Shown here: in pieces, positions 16,914 to 27,495 of the stretch
How the letters are laid out: every line of letters begins with the position of its first letter
Position numbering within the stretch: position 1 is the stretch's first letter
Origin: Hyphomicrobiales bacterium
Lineage (GTDB): Bacteria > Pseudomonadota > Alphaproteobacteria > Rhizobiales > Devosiaceae
Assembly: GCA_015490455.1 (NCBI GenBank)
Contig: WFXU01000037.1
Coordinates: forward strand, 1-43,121
Direction of reading: 5' to 3'
Length of the DNA: 43,121 nt
Notes under the pieces: generated by a model
Database searches by the model: none
What the model was told of the DNA's origin: nothing
The model's input: only the letters and a program-made list of their open reading frames with translations
Position numbers and translations under genes: made by a program

Positions 16914-18224
16914 CTAGGCTGCCGGCCCTTTTGCCGTCATTTCGCTATTTTCTTCGTCAATATCGGCCTCATCATCCTTATCGGCGTAAATATAAAGCGG
17001 TCTGACATCTTCACCATTAACAACTTCAGAACTGATAACAACTTCCTTCACGCCTTTAAGAGAAGGTAAATCATACATAGTATCAAGCAATATTGCTTCC
17101 ATTATAGAGCGAAGTCCGCGCGCACCTGTCTTACGCTCAATTGCCTTTTTGGCAATAGCCATCAGCGCATCTTCATGAAAGGTAAGTTCAACCCCTTCCA
17201 TACTGAACAGGCGCTGATATTGACGAACCAAAGCATTTTTAGGCTTAGTCAAAATCTCAATCAGGGCGTCTTCATCCAAATCTTCCAAAGTTGCTATGAC
17301 CGGGAGACGGCCAATAAATTCTGGAATTAATCCGAATTTAACCATATCCTCTGGTTCAACTTCGGCAAATATCTCTCCAACTTTGCGATCTTCCGCATCT
17401 TTCACATCTGCCGAAAAGCCAATTGAAGACCCCTCACCGCGTGCGGAAATAATTTTTTCAAGACCTGCAAAAGCGCCGCCAACAATGAATAATATATTTG
17501 TCGTATCAACCTGTAAAAATTCTTGCTGGGGATGTTTTCTGCCACCTTGCGGAGGAACTGAAGCAATTGTTCCTTCCATTATTTTTAATAATGCCTGCTG
17601 CACACCTTCTCCCGATACATCGCGGGTGATTGAGGGATTATCGCTTTTACGCGAAATTTTATCAACCTCATCAATATAGACAATGCCGCGCTGCGCCTTT
17701 TCAACGTCATAATCTGCTGCCTGTAATAATTTTAGGATAATATTTTCAACATCCTCCCCAACATAGCCGGCCTCTGTAAGAGTTGTCGCATCGGCCATAG
17801 TAAATGGGACGTCAATAATTCGAGCCAAAGTTTGTGCTAATAAAGTTTTACCGCAACCAGTAGGGCCAATCAGCAAAATATTGGATTTTGCCAATTCTAT
17901 ATCCTGATCTTTGGCCGCATGGTTAAGTCGTTTATAATGATTATGAACGGCAACGGAGAGCACCTTTTTTGCCCTATTCTGCCCGATAACATAATCGTCT
18001 AAAACCTTATAAATCTCGCTTGGCGTTGGCACGCCATTTGCAGATTTAATACCGGATTCCTTATTTTCCTCTTTGATAATGTCCATACATAATTCAACAC
18101 ATTCATCACAGATGAACACGGTAGGGCCGGCAATTAATTTACGAACCTCATGCTGAGATTTGCCACAAAATGAACAATAAAGCGTATTTTTTCCGCCCTC
18201 ACCATCCGATTTGTCTTTAGACAT
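16914..18224 (-). CDS. clpX: ATP-dependent Clp protease ATP-binding subunit ClpX
   Basis: Hexameric unfoldase that delivers proteins to ClpP and, in this lineage, destroys CtrA in the DivK-controlled cell-cycle programme. The 436-aa protein starts with a zinc-binding domain (two CxxC pairs: CSFC and CDEC). The AAA+ module follows, with Walker A GPTGCGKT, Walker [11 protein letters not shown], the pore-loop region after GYVGEDVE, the ClpP-docking IGF-type loop (SSIGFSADV) and sensor 2 [14 protein letters not shown] precedes the ATG. It is separated from clpP by 176 bp and from lon by 257 bp, so each may have its own promoter as well. Confidence 0.96.
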   Translation of the reverse strand: MSKDKSDGEGGKNTLYCSFCGKSQHEVRKLIAGPTVFICDECVELCMDIIKEENKESGIKSANGVPTPSEIYKVLDDYVIGQNRAKKVLSVAVHNHYKRLNHAAKDQDIELAKSNILLIGPTGCGKTLLAQTLARIIDVPFTMADATTLTEAGYVGEDVENIILKLLQAADYDVEKAQRGIVYIDEVDKISRKSDNPSITRDVSGEGVQQALLKIMEGTIASVPPQGGRKHPQQEFLQVDTTNILFIVGGAFAGLEKIISARGEGSSIGFSADVKDAEDRKVGEIFAEVEPEDMVKFGLIPEFIGRLPVIATLEDLDEDALIEILTKPKNALVRQYQRLFSMEGVELTFHEDALMAIAKKAIERKTGARGLRSIMEAILLDTMYDLPSLKGVKEVVISSEVVNGEDVRPLYIYADKDDEADIDEENSEMTAKGPAA

Positions 18225-18400
18225 TTATTTACTCCAAACGCTAAAATATTTTCCTGATACTAACGCGCAATGTTAAACAAAAGGTGCATTAGAGATTAAA
18301 TTATTATTCACCATAATTGCTACAGCTTATTTAGGCAAATACTGATTGTAAATGCAAAAAATTTACATAAATTTAGGTTAATTTATTGGTTAGACCTTAT

Positions 18401-19024
18401 TTATTCATCGGGAATCTGGCGTTTCTCATGAATTTGATCAATAATCCCAAATTCCATCGCGTCCTTAGGAGAAAGGAAATTATCGCGCTCAAGGGCATTT
18501 TCTATGGTTTCATAATCTTGCCCTGTATGTTTTGCATAAATGGAATTAAGGCGTTTTTTGATATTTTCTGTTTCGCGCGCATGTATCATAATATCGGTTG
18601 CTTGCCCCTGATAGCCACCAGAGGGCTGATGTAACATAACTCGGGAGTTTGGCAAAGCTGCACGCATTCCCTTTTCTCCCGCGCATAATAAAAGAGAGCC
18701 CATTGAAGCTGCCTGCCCCAAACATAATGTAGCAACTGGGGGGCGAATAAATTGCATTGTATCATAAATTGACAAACCGGATGTAACCACACCGCCGGGC
18801 GAATTTATATACATGGAAATTTCTTTTTTTGGATTTTCTGATTCTAAAAATAATAATTGAGCAACAACAACGGAAGCCATATTATCTTCAACCTGACCGG
18901 AAACAAAAATAATACGCTCTTTAAGTAAGCGCGAATAAATATCATAAGAGCGCTCACCGCGATTTGTTTGCTCTACCACCATTGGCACAAGCGTGTTCAT
19001 ATATATATCAATGGGATCTTTCAT
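18401..19024 (-). CDS. clpP: ATP-dependent Clp protease proteolytic subunit ClpP
   Basis: Serine peptidase that forms the double-ring chamber of ClpXP/ClpAP. At 207 aa it has normal length. The catalytic Ser108 is in [11 protein letters not shown], His132 in MLHQPSGG, and the Asp near the C terminus in FGIIDQI. The N terminus, [18 protein letters not shown], matches alphaproteobacterial ClpP. The start at 19024 is preferred because AAAGG lies about 7 nt upstream; the earlier ATG at 19048 would place that signal inside the gene. Confidence 0.96.
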   Translation of the reverse strand: MKDPIDIYMNTLVPMVVEQTNRGERSYDIYSRLLKERIIFVSGQVEDNMASVVVAQLLFLESENPKKEISMYINSPGGVVTSGLSIYDTMQFIRPPVATLCLGQAASMGSLLLCAGEKGMRAALPNSRVMLHQPSGGYQGQATDIMIHARETENIKKRLNSIYAKHTGQDYETIENALERDNFLSPKDAMEFGIIDQIHEKRQIPDE

Positions 19025-19192
19025 TTTTTTACCTTTATGACGAATCAAATTTCTAAATTAATTGCAGCGGATAATTAATTAATGGGCAGTAAAAAGGCAA
19101 ATTCTATATTTTACCTTAAATTTTCAAAGAAATTTGATTATTTTATAAATTTATTGGGTAAATAAAATAATGGGATAATATTAGTGGAAAAC

Positions 19193-19831
19193 TCAAATTT
19201 CATCAATTTCGCTCTGTAATTCCTTAATAAAATCGGCCAACCCCCTTTGGCGAATGCGCGCAAGCCTTGCTCCATCTAATATTATTTTAACATCATTGGT
19301 TGTTTTTTCTAAATCTTCATTAATCAAAACAAAATCATATTCCGCCCAGTGCTCAATTTCTATACGAGCATTTTTTAACCTTCTTTCTATAACTATATCG
19401 CTATCAAGAGCGCGTTTTTTTAGGCGGGAATGTAATTCTTTAATTGAGGGAGGCAGAATAAAGACCGTTACCATATCAGCGCGACATTTTTCATAAAGCT
19501 GCTGGGTTCCCTGATAATCAATATCAAAAATAACATCTTTTCCAGCCTCAATAAGTTCATCAATTTGTGCCTTTGGTGTCGCATAATAATTATCATGCAC
19601 TTTTGCCCATTCTAATAATTGCCCTTTTTTTCGTAATTCTTCAAAATGCTCTATGGTGCAAAAATGGTAATCTTTTCCATCAATTTCGCCTTTACGCATT
19701 TTTCTTGTGGTAAGAGACACAGAAAGGCTAAGATTATCTTCGGCCTTGAGCAAATTTTTGGTAATGGAACTTTTGCCTGCTCCTGAAGGTGAAGCTATTA
19801 CAAGCATTATGCCGCGACGATTAAATTTCAT
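19193..19831 (-). CDS. gmk: Guanylate kinase
   Basis: Phosphorylates GMP to GDP in nucleotide synthesis. At 212 aa, the P-loop is ASPSGAGKSSI near the N terminus. GMP-binding residues lie in SVSLTTRKMRKGEIDGKDY (core TTRKMRKGEIDG) and EWAKVHDNYYATP; the lid and C-terminal Arg motif are intact. It starts 8 nt after yicC; AGGG at the yicC stop is its ribosome binding site. It is the last gene of the fabD-to-gmk run. Confidence 0.95.
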   Translation of the reverse strand: MKFNRRGIMLVIASPSGAGKSSITKNLLKAEDNLSLSVSLTTRKMRKGEIDGKDYHFCTIEHFEELRKKGQLLEWAKVHDNYYATPKAQIDELIEAGKDVIFDIDYQGTQQLYEKCRADMVTVFILPPSIKELHSRLKKRALDSDIVIERRLKNARIEIEHWAEYDFVLINEDLEKTTNDVKIILDGARLARIRQRGLADFIKELQSEIDEI

Positions 19832-19839
19832 TATAGACC

Positions 19840-20763
19840 CTATTCAATATTTTGCACCTGTTCGCGCATTTGCTCTATTGCTATTTTTAGGTTTAATCCG
19901 ATTGCGTTTAATTCAATTAAATTAGCTTTGGAACAAATTGTATTCGCCTCACGGTTAAATTCTTGTGAAAGAAAATCAAATTTTCTACCAATAACACCCC
20001 CCTGCTTCAATAGCTCTTTAGCAGATTTTATATGCGCATAAAGCCGATCTATTTCCTCTCTTATATCCGATTTTGTCGCTAAAAATATGGCTTCTTGGTG
20101 CAATCTATCTTCGCTTAATTGCGAATTAAATTCGGTTATTTCACTAATTTGTGATTTTAATTTTTCTAAAATCACTTTTCCATTATTTGCAATATATTTA
20201 TCGGCCTGTTGGGTTAAATTTTCAATTTCTATCAGCCTATCTGCAATTATATTAGCTAATTTTTGCCCCTCATTTCGCCGCATTTTTATCAATTCAATGG
20301 TCGCTTGCTCTATGGCCGTTAAAACTTCTTTGTCAATTCTTTCCTGTGTTTCCTTATCAACTACGCCTTCTCTTCGTTCAATAACCTTATCAGCTGATAA
20401 AAGTTCTATCAAAGAGGATTTGGCCATTTTAATATTTCGATTTTTTACTTGTTTCTCTGCCCTGTTGTAAATATCAAGCAAATTAGCAAATAATTTCTCG
20501 TTGAATTCAAGATCAGCAAATTGCAAATTATTTTGCACCGAAATTGATATTGTCAATGATCCGCGAAAAACCATTTTTTCAAAAATTTTGCGCACTTGCG
20601 GCTCAATTCTATCATATAAAGAGGGCAGACGAAGCCGAATATCCCTTCCGCGTGAATTAACCGATTTTATCTCAATTATTATGTCAAACCCCTCAATAGA
20701 AATATTTTTTGCGCCATATCCAGTCATTGAGGAAATATTATCAGCCAATTCAATCTTACTCAT
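19840..20763 (-). CDS. YicC/YloC family endoribonuclease
   Basis: Stress-associated RNase family: YicC helps degrade the sRNA RyhB in E. coli, and the family has endoribonuclease activity. The 307-aa protein has the N-terminal YicC domain beginning SSMTGYGAKN, KSVNSRGRDIRLRLP, and the C-terminal DUF1732 segment (EEIDRLYAHI, GRKFDFLSQEFNREANT and SKANLIELN). The start at 20763 overlaps the mltG stop as ATGA, giving translational coupling, although many homologues begin at the MTGYG Met 12 residues later. The yicC-gmk pairing is conserved widely. Confidence 0.93.
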   Translation of the reverse strand: MSKIELADNISSMTGYGAKNISIEGFDIIIEIKSVNSRGRDIRLRLPSLYDRIEPQVRKIFEKMVFRGSLTISISVQNNLQFADLEFNEKLFANLLDIYNRAEKQVKNRNIKMAKSSLIELLSADKVIERREGVVDKETQERIDKEVLTAIEQATIELIKMRRNEGQKLANIIADRLIEIENLTQQADKYIANNGKVILEKLKSQISEITEFNSQLSEDRLHQEAIFLATKSDIREEIDRLYAHIKSAKELLKQGGVIGRKFDFLSQEFNREANTICSKANLIELNAIGLNLKIAIEQMREQVQNIE

Positions 20764-21881
20764 TGATTAGTATTTTCGCCCTCATTTTGTTCATCTTGTT
20801 CATTCTGTTTGTTTTGTTCCGATTCTTGTTTTTGCGCTTCTTCCCTTAGTCTTTTTTCTTCTTTGGCAACCGCTTCACGATAAAGCGCTACATTTCTTCT
20901 ATGTTCCTCATAGTTAGTTGCAAATAAATGGCCATCTGAAGGATAAGCGCCAGCAGCAACAAAGAATAAATTATCAGTTTTTGCTGGATTGGCCGCAGCT
21001 TTAAGCGACTCGCGTCCGGGATTGGCAATTGGACCAATGGGAAGTCCGTCAATTTTATATGTATTATATGGAGTTTCCCTATCAAGTTCAGATTGTCTTA
21101 GACCTCGCCCTAGTTTTTCTCTGCCTAAAGTAATTCCATATATAACGCTGGGATCGGTTTGTAGTTTCATTCCCTTTTTAAGGCGATTAACAAATACACC
21201 CGCAACCTCTGCCCGTTCGCTGGGAATGCCGGTTTCTTTTTCAATGAGGGAAGCCAAAATTACCAATTCTTCTTTGGTTTTAATTGGTAAATCAGCATCG
21301 CGATTTTGCCAGACTTTATCTAATTCTTCCTGAAAAGCTGCCTGCATATTTTGAATAATTTTTTCTCTACTTTCCCCCCTCTCAAAAATATAAGTATCTG
21401 GTAATAAACTACCTTCTGGAGGAATTTCGCTAATTTCTCCGGTTAGATATTTATTTTCCAATAAACGCTGCACAACTTGATAAGAACTATAACCCTCAGC
21501 TATTGTTACGCTGTAAGTTATTGGTTTGCCTTCAGTTAATTCACGCAATATATCGGCCATGCTGGAATTTTTTTTCAATAAAAATTCGCCGGCCTTAATT
21601 GCCCTTTCCTTATTTTGAGTTCTGGCGGCAATTTGAAATATGAGACTATTAGAAATCAGCCCCTGCTGCTGTAAATCTTTAGTAATTGCACCGAGCCCCT
21701 CCCCCTTTTTAACGGTAAAAACTACATCTTCGCTAAACTCACCTTTTGCATAAAAACTATTTGCCATATAAATAAAGGCCGCTCCAAACAGCAAAATAAC
21801 AATAATAAAAAGCGTCAAAATAGCATTGGTAATCTCTATTAAGGCGCTTCTTTGTCTTCTCTTTTTTCTAGGCTTTCTCAT
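20760..21881 (-). CDS. mltG: Endolytic murein transglycosylase MltG
   Basis: Inner-membrane enzyme that cleaves nascent glycan strands and helps set their length. The 373-aa protein has a short basic cytosolic tail (RKPRKKRRQ), one membrane helix at about 20-42, a LysM-like region and the YceG catalytic domain with the essential Glu in LASLIEKETG. The conserved ENRLKKGMKLQTDPSV-type segment appears as NRLKKGMKLQTDPS. The C-terminal tail is Glu/Asn/Gln-rich. The start at 21881 is chosen because GGAAG lies 7 nt upstream; the ATG at 21902 has none. It sits downstream of fabF, as usual. Confidence 0.94.
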   Translation of the reverse strand: MRKPRKKRRQRSALIEITNAILTLFIIVILLFGAAFIYMANSFYAKGEFSEDVVFTVKKGEGLGAITKDLQQQGLISNSLIFQIAARTQNKERAIKAGEFLLKKNSSMADILRELTEGKPITYSVTIAEGYSSYQVVQRLLENKYLTGEISEIPPEGSLLPDTYIFERGESREKIIQNMQAAFQEELDKVWQNRDADLPIKTKEELVILASLIEKETGIPSERAEVAGVFVNRLKKGMKLQTDPSVIYGITLGREKLGRGLRQSELDRETPYNTYKIDGLPIGPIANPGRESLKAAANPAKTDNLFFVAAGAYPSDGHLFATNYEEHRRNVALYREAVAKEEKRLREEAQKQESEQNKQNEQDEQNEGENTNQ

Positions 21882-21981
21882 TATTTTCTTCCAATATTGC
21901 AAAATATATGCAAGGGTAGATTGTTCAAATATATTGGCAAAATTTGGATATATGTTACTCTTTTTCCTTTACCAGTCCAAC

Positions 21982-23283
21982 TTAAATTTTCTTAAAAATC
22001 AAAGTAGCGTTCGTCCCGCCAAATCCAAATGAATTTGAAAGGGCAATATTTATCTGTTTTTTAACAGGCTTATTAGGTGCCAGATTTATCTTGGTTTTTA
22101 CAGATGGATTATCAAGATTTATCGTTGGTGGAGCGATATTGTCGCGTATAGCCAAAATAGAAAAAATCGCTTCAACTGCTCCAGCGGCACCTAATAAATG
22201 GCCAATAGAAGATTTAGTTGAGGACATAATAATATTTTCTTCATCAGCACCCAATAATCTACTCACCGCTTCTAATTCTATTTCATCGCCCAAAGGGGTG
22301 GAAGTTCCGTGCGCATTTATATAATCAATTTCATTTGCATCAATATTGGCATTTCTTAATGCTGCCTGCATTGAACGATAACCACCATCACCATCAGCGG
22401 CCGGCGCGGTAATATGATAGGCATCTCCTGAAAGGCCATAGGCTAATAATTCGGCATAAATTTTTGCCCCACGCCTTTTAGCATGTTCATATTCCTCTAA
22501 TATTACAACTCCCGCCCCTTCACCCATAACAAAGCCATCTCTATCTTTGTCATAGGGACGAGAGGCCTTTTTGGGTCTATCATTAAAATTGGTAGAAAGT
22601 GCACGAGCGGCAGAAAAACCCGCCAAAGAAAGCCTGTTAATGGGGGATTCAGCGCCGCCTGCAACCATAATATCAGCATCGCCAAAAGCAATAAGGCGAG
22701 CAGCATCTCCTATTGCATGTGTTCCGGTTGCGCAAGCCGTTACAACCGAGTGATTTGGCCCCTTTAGCGAATGGTGAATAGAAACATAGCCTGAAACTAA
22801 ATTAATCAGGCGGCCTGGAATAAAAAATGGGCTAATTCGTCTTGGGCCGCGCTTCATCAGGGTAATAGCAGCATCGGCTATACCACCAATACCGCCAATT
22901 CCAGAACCAATTAAAACACCAGCACGCTGTTTTTTTTCCTCACTATCAAGAACAAACCCACTATCCTTTATCGCCTGCGCGGCAGCGGCCATACCAAAAA
23001 TAATAAAGGGGTCTACTTTTCTTTGCTCTTTGGGATCCATCCAGTCATCGGGACTAAATTTTCCTTCAGAATAACTACCCAAAGGAATCCTACAAGCAAT
23101 CTGGCATGGCAAATCGGCAACTTCAAAATCTGAAATATGCTCAGCACCACTTTTAGATTTAAGAATATTTGACCAGCTGGCATCAACCCCGCAACCCAAA
23201 GGGCTAACAATGCCCATTCCCGTAACTACAACACGACGCAAACGACGCGAACTTCCCGACTGATTAATATCTGCCTGCTTCAC
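21982..23283 (-). CDS. fabF: 3-oxoacyl-ACP synthase II (beta-ketoacyl-ACP synthase)
   Basis: Condenses malonyl-ACP with growing acyl-ACP in type II fatty-acid synthesis. The thiolase fold (433 aa) has catalytic Cys in VTACATGTHAIGDA, His in NAHGTSTPLGDEIE, and His in KSSIGHLLGAAGA. The frame opens with a GTG (23283) preceded by AAGGC; the N terminus before RRVVVTGMG is about 15 residues longer than many homologues and the exact start is uncertain. It lies 27 bp after acpP, the usual acpP-fabF pair. Confidence 0.95.
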   Translation of the reverse strand: MKQADINQSGSSRRLRRVVVTGMGIVSPLGCGVDASWSNILKSKSGAEHISDFEVADLPCQIACRIPLGSYSEGKFSPDDWMDPKEQRKVDPFIIFGMAAAAQAIKDSGFVLDSEEKKQRAGVLIGSGIGGIGGIADAAITLMKRGPRRISPFFIPGRLINLVSGYVSIHHSLKGPNHSVVTACATGTHAIGDAARLIAFGDADIMVAGGAESPINRLSLAGFSAARALSTNFNDRPKKASRPYDKDRDGFVMGEGAGVVILEEYEHAKRRGAKIYAELLAYGLSGDAYHITAPAADGDGGYRSMQAALRNANIDANEIDYINAHGTSTPLGDEIELEAVSRLLGADEENIIMSSTKSSIGHLLGAAGAVEAIFSILAIRDNIAPPTINLDNPSVKTKINLAPNKPVKKQINIALSNSFGFGGTNATLIFKKI

Positions 23284-23310
23284 TTGCCTTAAAAAATCCT
23301 AGAGCAATCG

Positions 23311-23547
23311 CTAATCAACCGCTTTGGTCAAAAATGCGACCGCATCGCCAAATGTTTGGATATTTTCAGCAACATCATCAGGTATTTCAACCGAAAATTC
23401 TTCCTCAAAAGCCATCACAAGCTCTACCTGATCTAAAGAATCTGCGCCAAGATCGTCAATAAAACTCGCCTTGTCCGTTACTTTATCTTCCTCAACATTT
23501 AGATGTTCTACGACTATTTTCTTAACGCGATCTGCGATATCACTCAT
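23311..23547 (-). CDS. acpP: Acyl carrier protein
   Basis: A 78-aa acidic carrier that holds growing acyl chains on a phosphopantetheine arm. The attachment Ser is in [19 protein letters not shown] (core GADSLD). Length and helix pattern are canonical. AGGAAC lies upstream of the ATG. The 177-bp gap to fabG probably contains a dedicated promoter, as abundant ACP usually needs. Confidence 0.97.
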   Translation of the reverse strand: MSDIADRVKKIVVEHLNVEEDKVTDKASFIDDLGADSLDQVELVMAFEEEFSVEIPDDVAENIQTFGDAVAFLTKAVD

Positions 23548-23724
23548 AATATGTTCCTTTATTCCGGATATATCTGTATTAACTCAACTCCTATGGCAAT
23601 TGAAATATATGCTTGTCAATCAAATTTTGCAAAAAATCCACCAACTTTGCTCTAATCATGGTTTCATTATCGCCTAACTTCCAAAATTAAGCCAACTAAA
23701 TTGGCACATTTAGCAATTTGATCG

Positions 23725-24462
23725 CTAAACCATCACCATGCCACCATTTATACTTAAAATATGTCCATTTATATAAGCGGCTTCTTCGCTCGCCAAAAAA
23801 ACAGCACAAGCTGCAACTTCCTTTGCTTCTCCTAGCCTATTGCTTGGAATTTTACTCAATATTGCCTCTCTTTGTTTTTCGTTTAATTTATCCGTCATAT
23901 TTGAGGCAATAAAACCGGGAGCGATAATATTTACACAAATATTACGCGAGGCAACTTCCTGCGCTAATGATTTAGACATAGCAATTAGCCCAGCTTTTGC
24001 AGCGGCATAATTGGCTTGTCCGGCATTTCCTGTTATCCCAACAACCGAGCTAATATTAATAATCCTGCCAAAACGCTGCTTCATCATTTGCCGTAAAACA
24101 GAACGAGAGAGACGAAATATGGCAGTTAAATTTACTGTTATAACTTCGTCCCATTCCTCATTCTTCATGCGCAAAAATATATTATCGCGGGTGATTCCGG
24201 CATTATTTACCAAAATATCAACCCCTCCCATTTGCTTAGTGGCGCGCTCTACCAATCCATCAGTCTCGTTAAGATTAGTCAAATTGCACGGTAAAATATG
24301 CGTTTTTTTCCCTATTTGCTTTGCTGTCTCTTCTAACGCATCTTCTCTTGTGCCGCTAAGAGCTACTTCTGCTCCGGCCAAAGCAAGGCTCTTTGCTATT
24401 TCGCGCCCAATCCCCCCGCTTGCGCCAGTGATAAGGGCTTTTTTTCCACTTAAGTCAAACAT
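23725..24462 (-). CDS. fabG: 3-oxoacyl-ACP reductase
   Basis: NADPH-dependent reductase of the fatty-acid elongation cycle. This 245-aa short-chain dehydrogenase has the nucleotide motif TGASGGIG, NNAG, the catalytic Ser in NISSVVG and Tyr/Lys in NYAAAKAGL. The start at 24462 has AGAGG just upstream and gives the usual length; an upstream ATG at 24525 would overlap fabD and add 21 unconserved residues. It follows fabD by 37 bp. Confidence 0.96.
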   Translation of the reverse strand: MFDLSGKKALITGASGGIGREIAKSLALAGAEVALSGTREDALEETAKQIGKKTHILPCNLTNLNETDGLVERATKQMGGVDILVNNAGITRDNIFLRMKNEEWDEVITVNLTAIFRLSRSVLRQMMKQRFGRIINISSVVGITGNAGQANYAAAKAGLIAMSKSLAQEVASRNICVNIIAPGFIASNMTDKLNEKQREAILSKIPSNRLGEAKEVAACAVFLASEEAAYINGHILSINGGMVMV

Positions 24463-24499
24463 TTTTTCCTCTAATCTATTTACTAAATTCCAACTATGA

Positions 24500-25444
24500 T
24501 TATTTTGCTTCAATAAATTGTTCAATTTCCTTTACCGAGCCTATAGATATGGTTTTAGCGGCACGATTTATTCTTCTTGCAAGTCCGCTTAACACTTTCC
24601 CTGCCCCTATCTCAACAAATTGCTCAACTTCTCCTTCGCTACTTAGCCATTCAATTGATTCTCGCCAGCGAACAAGACCACTAACCTGCTCAACCAATCT
24701 TTTACGAATTTCATTTGGCTCTGAAATCGGTCTGGCCAGCACATTAGCCACCAATGGCACAATGGGTGTCTTTATTTCCACTAAAGCTAGAGCTTCTTCC
24801 ATTTTTTCAGCGGCAGGGCACATTAAAGAACAATGAAAAGGCGCACTGACAGGTAAAGAAATCGCCCTTTTTGCTCCTTTAGCCTTTGCCAGCTCAATTG
24901 CTCTTTCAATCGCCTCCCTATGTCCTGAAATAACAATTTGTCCAACCGAATTATCATTAGCAATTTCGCATATAGCTCCCAAAGAAGCCTGTTTAACAAT
25001 ATGTTGAATAATTTGCATATCCAGCCCTAAAATGGCAGCCATTGCCCCTTCACCTACTGGCACTGCCTGCTGCATTACCTCTCCTCTTAATTTTAATAAT
25101 CTGGCTGCATCGGTCAGGGAAATAGCGCCAGCTGCGCAAAGAGCGGAATATTCACCCAATGAATGACCAGCAACAAAAGAAGCGCTATTTTCAATAGTTA
25201 TACCCTTTTCTTCAAGCACTTTAATAACTGCTATAGAAACTGCTAATAGAGCTGGCTGCGCATTTTCGGTTAAGCGCAATTCTTCTTCAGGCCCTGCAAA
25301 AATAATTTTGCTCAAATTTTGATTTAGCGCCATATCAACTTCTGCAAAAACCTGTTTTGCTATTTTATAATTTTCAGCTAGATCTAACCCCATGCCGGGC
25401 GTCTGGCTACCTTGACCGGGAAATGTAAAAGCTGTTTTTTTCAT
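24500..25444 (-). CDS. fabD: Malonyl-CoA:ACP transacylase
   Basis: Transfers malonyl from CoA to ACP, providing elongation units. The 314-aa protein shows the N-terminal FPGQGSQ motif, the nucleophile Ser in GHSLGEYSAL, a His in SAPFHCSLM and the late VEIGAGKVLSGL. It is the first gene of fabD-fabG-acpP-fabF. Its promoter lies in the 25445-25696 gap shared with ispDF. Confidence 0.96.
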   Translation of the reverse strand: MKKTAFTFPGQGSQTPGMGLDLAENYKIAKQVFAEVDMALNQNLSKIIFAGPEEELRLTENAQPALLAVSIAVIKVLEEKGITIENSASFVAGHSLGEYSALCAAGAISLTDAARLLKLRGEVMQQAVPVGEGAMAAILGLDMQIIQHIVKQASLGAICEIANDNSVGQIVISGHREAIERAIELAKAKGAKRAISLPVSAPFHCSLMCPAAEKMEEALALVEIKTPIVPLVANVLARPISEPNEIRKRLVEQVSGLVRWRESIEWLSSEGEVEQFVEIGAGKVLSGLARRINRAAKTISIGSVKEIEQFIEAK

Positions 25445-25696
25445 ATTATGCCCTGTTAATAGTTATATAGATTTGGGGTATTAGATTATGTTGCTATTGC
25501 AAGAGACGCAATAAGTGTTTTTATATTTTTACCCAATTGGCTAAAGGAAAATAAATATTAGGCCCGAACATCTCTTTTTTCAAAGAAAGCATAAGATTAA
25601 ACTCTAACAAAATAAAGGCGATTATAGAATATATAGTTGTAAATTAAACTGTTAATTGCCAAAATGCCGCCATTGGGGTTGGTTTTAGGAGAAAAA

Positions 25697-26890
25697 ATGC
25701 TGCATAATAAAAAAACAGCTTTAATTATTGTTGCAGCAGGGCGCGGAAAGCGCGCTAAAAGCGGCAATGATAATTTGCCAAAACAATATAGAAAAATAAA
25801 CAATATTCCCCTACTTAAAAGAACTATTAGCAAATTTTTCTTAATGCAAAATATTGATTATATTTTGCCCATTATTCACCCTGATGATAAAAATTTATAT
25901 AATTCGCTTTGTCTTTCTGGCGACAATTTATTAGAGCCGGTTTTTGGTGGCAAGACAAGGCAAATTTCTGTCTTTAATGGCCTTTCAGCGCTTGAAAAAT
26001 ATGATCCCGACTTTGTTTTAATTCATGATGGGGCAAGGCCATTTATAACAGAAAAAATAGTCAAAAATATTATTACAGCACTAGAAGAATATAGGGCGGT
26101 TATACCGGTAATAAATGTAATAGATACCATAAAGAGATCGGCCGACGGCAGAACTATTGGCGGCACGGAAGATAGAACCCAACTATTTGCCGCTCAAACT
26201 CCGCAGGGCTTCCATTTTAAGGAAATATTAGCAGCCCATAAAAGAGCCATTAGCTTTACAGATAATTATAGCGACGATAGCGCCATTGCGCAATGGGCAG
26301 AAATTGAAGTTGCCATGTGTGAGGGAGATGAAGATAATATTAAAATAACCACTAAGAATGATTTTTTACGCGCTGAAAGGTTGTTGCATATGCAAAATAA
26401 AGTGGAAATAAGGGTCGGTTCTGCCTTTGATGTTCATCAATTTATAAGGGGTGATTATATTATTCTTGGAGGAATTAAAATTCCTCATAATGCGAAATTA
26501 AAAGGTCATTCAGATGCAGATGCAGTTTTACACGTTATAACTGATGCAATTTTAGGCGCTTTAGCTAAGGGCGATATAGGCACTCATTTTCCACCAAGCG
26601 AAAAAAAATGGAAAAATGAACCCTCCTCTACATTTGTGAAATTTGCTACTAATATGCTAAAGCAACATAATGGCAGGATCATTAATCTTGACGTTACAAT
26701 AATTACGCAAAATCCTAAAATTTCACCATTTAGAGAAAAAATACGTCACTCAATTGCCAATATTTGTAATATTGAAGTTGAAAGAGTTTCTGTTAAAGCA
26801 ACGACCGCTGAAAATTTAGGCTTTATAGGTAGAGAAGAAGGGCTTGCGGCTATGGCTTCACTTTCAATTGAACTTAAGGTGGATAATTAA
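25697..26890 (+). CDS. ispDF: Bifunctional IspD/IspF
   Basis: Performs two steps of the MEP isoprenoid pathway: CTP-dependent formation of CDP-methylerythritol (IspD, about 1-225) and cyclisation to MEcPP (IspF, about 235-397). IspD shows AAGRGKRAKSGNDNLPKQY and HDGARPFI. IspF shows GSAFDVHQF with metal-binding Asp and His, LKGHSDADAVLHVI and GDIGTHFPP. The fused form is typical of alphaproteobacteria. The start at 25697 has TAGGAG seven nt upstream; the ATG at 25664 has no such signal. cinA begins immediately after the stop. Confidence 0.96.
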   Translation: MLHNKKTALIIVAAGRGKRAKSGNDNLPKQYRKINNIPLLKRTISKFFLMQNIDYILPIIHPDDKNLYNSLCLSGDNLLEPVFGGKTRQISVFNGLSALEKYDPDFVLIHDGARPFITEKIVKNIITALEEYRAVIPVINVIDTIKRSADGRTIGGTEDRTQLFAAQTPQGFHFKEILAAHKRAISFTDNYSDDSAIAQWAEIEVAMCEGDEDNIKITTKNDFLRAERLLHMQNKVEIRVGSAFDVHQFIRGDYIILGGIKIPHNAKLKGHSDADAVLHVITDAILGALAKGDIGTHFPPSEKKWKNEPSSTFVKFATNMLKQHNGRIINLDVTIITQNPKISPFREKIRHSIANICNIEVERVSVKATTAENLGFIGREEGLAAMASLSIELKVDN

Positions 26891-27388
26891 ATGTTTTCTA
26901 AAAAAATTCTATCATTAAGCAAGCAACTAATTGAACAGCTTAGCCAGCAAAATAAGACCCTTATCAGCGTTGAAAGTTGCACTGGGGGCCTATTAGCCGG
27001 CGCCCTTACGGAAATTCCTGGCTCTTCTAAGGTAGTTTATGCCGGCCTCATAACTTATGCAAATCAGGCAAAAGAAAAAATAGCTAATGTCCCCACTAAT
27101 TTACTCAAACAATATGGCGCAGTATCTAAAGAAGTGGCCTTAGCAATGGCTAAGGGGGCATTAGAAAAATATAATTCTGATATTACTATCTCAATTACAG
27201 GTATTGCCGGCCCTTCTGGCGCTACAAAAGAAAAGCCGGTTGGTCTGGTGCATTTTGCCTGCGCGACAAATAACAAAATAATACATAAAAAACAGTTATT
27301 TAATAAAAATATGAATAGGCAAGAAATAAGATTAGCCAGTGTTGAACTGGCATTAAATCTGATTATTCAAACGGTAAATGCACACTAA
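26891..27388 (+). CDS. cinA: CinA C-terminal family protein, NMN amidohydrolase (PncC-like)
   Basis: Stand-alone CinA C-domain of 165 aa, whose E. coli relative PncC deamidates nicotinamide mononucleotide for pyridine nucleotide recycling. Diagnostic motifs are SVESCTGGLLAGALTEIPGSS (core ESCTGGL with the catalytic Ser/Thr region), YAGLITYANQAK, and SITGIAGPSGATKEKPVGLV, of which GIAGPSG is conserved. The N-terminal CinA domain is absent, as in PncC. ATG follows the ispDF TAA with no gap, and the ispDF-cinA pair is common in Rhizobiales. Confidence 0.92.
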   Translation: MFSKKILSLSKQLIEQLSQQNKTLISVESCTGGLLAGALTEIPGSSKVVYAGLITYANQAKEKIANVPTNLLKQYGAVSKEVALAMAKGALEKYNSDITISITGIAGPSGATKEKPVGLVHFACATNNKIIHKKQLFNKNMNRQEIRLASVELALNLIIQTVNAH

Positions 27389-27495
27389 TTTGCTTATACT
27401 CTTTCTTTGATTTTTAGATAAGCAGAATCTAAATATATACGCCTTTTTGGCACATTTATATTGCACCTAAATGTGCAAATTGCTAATAGCGATGA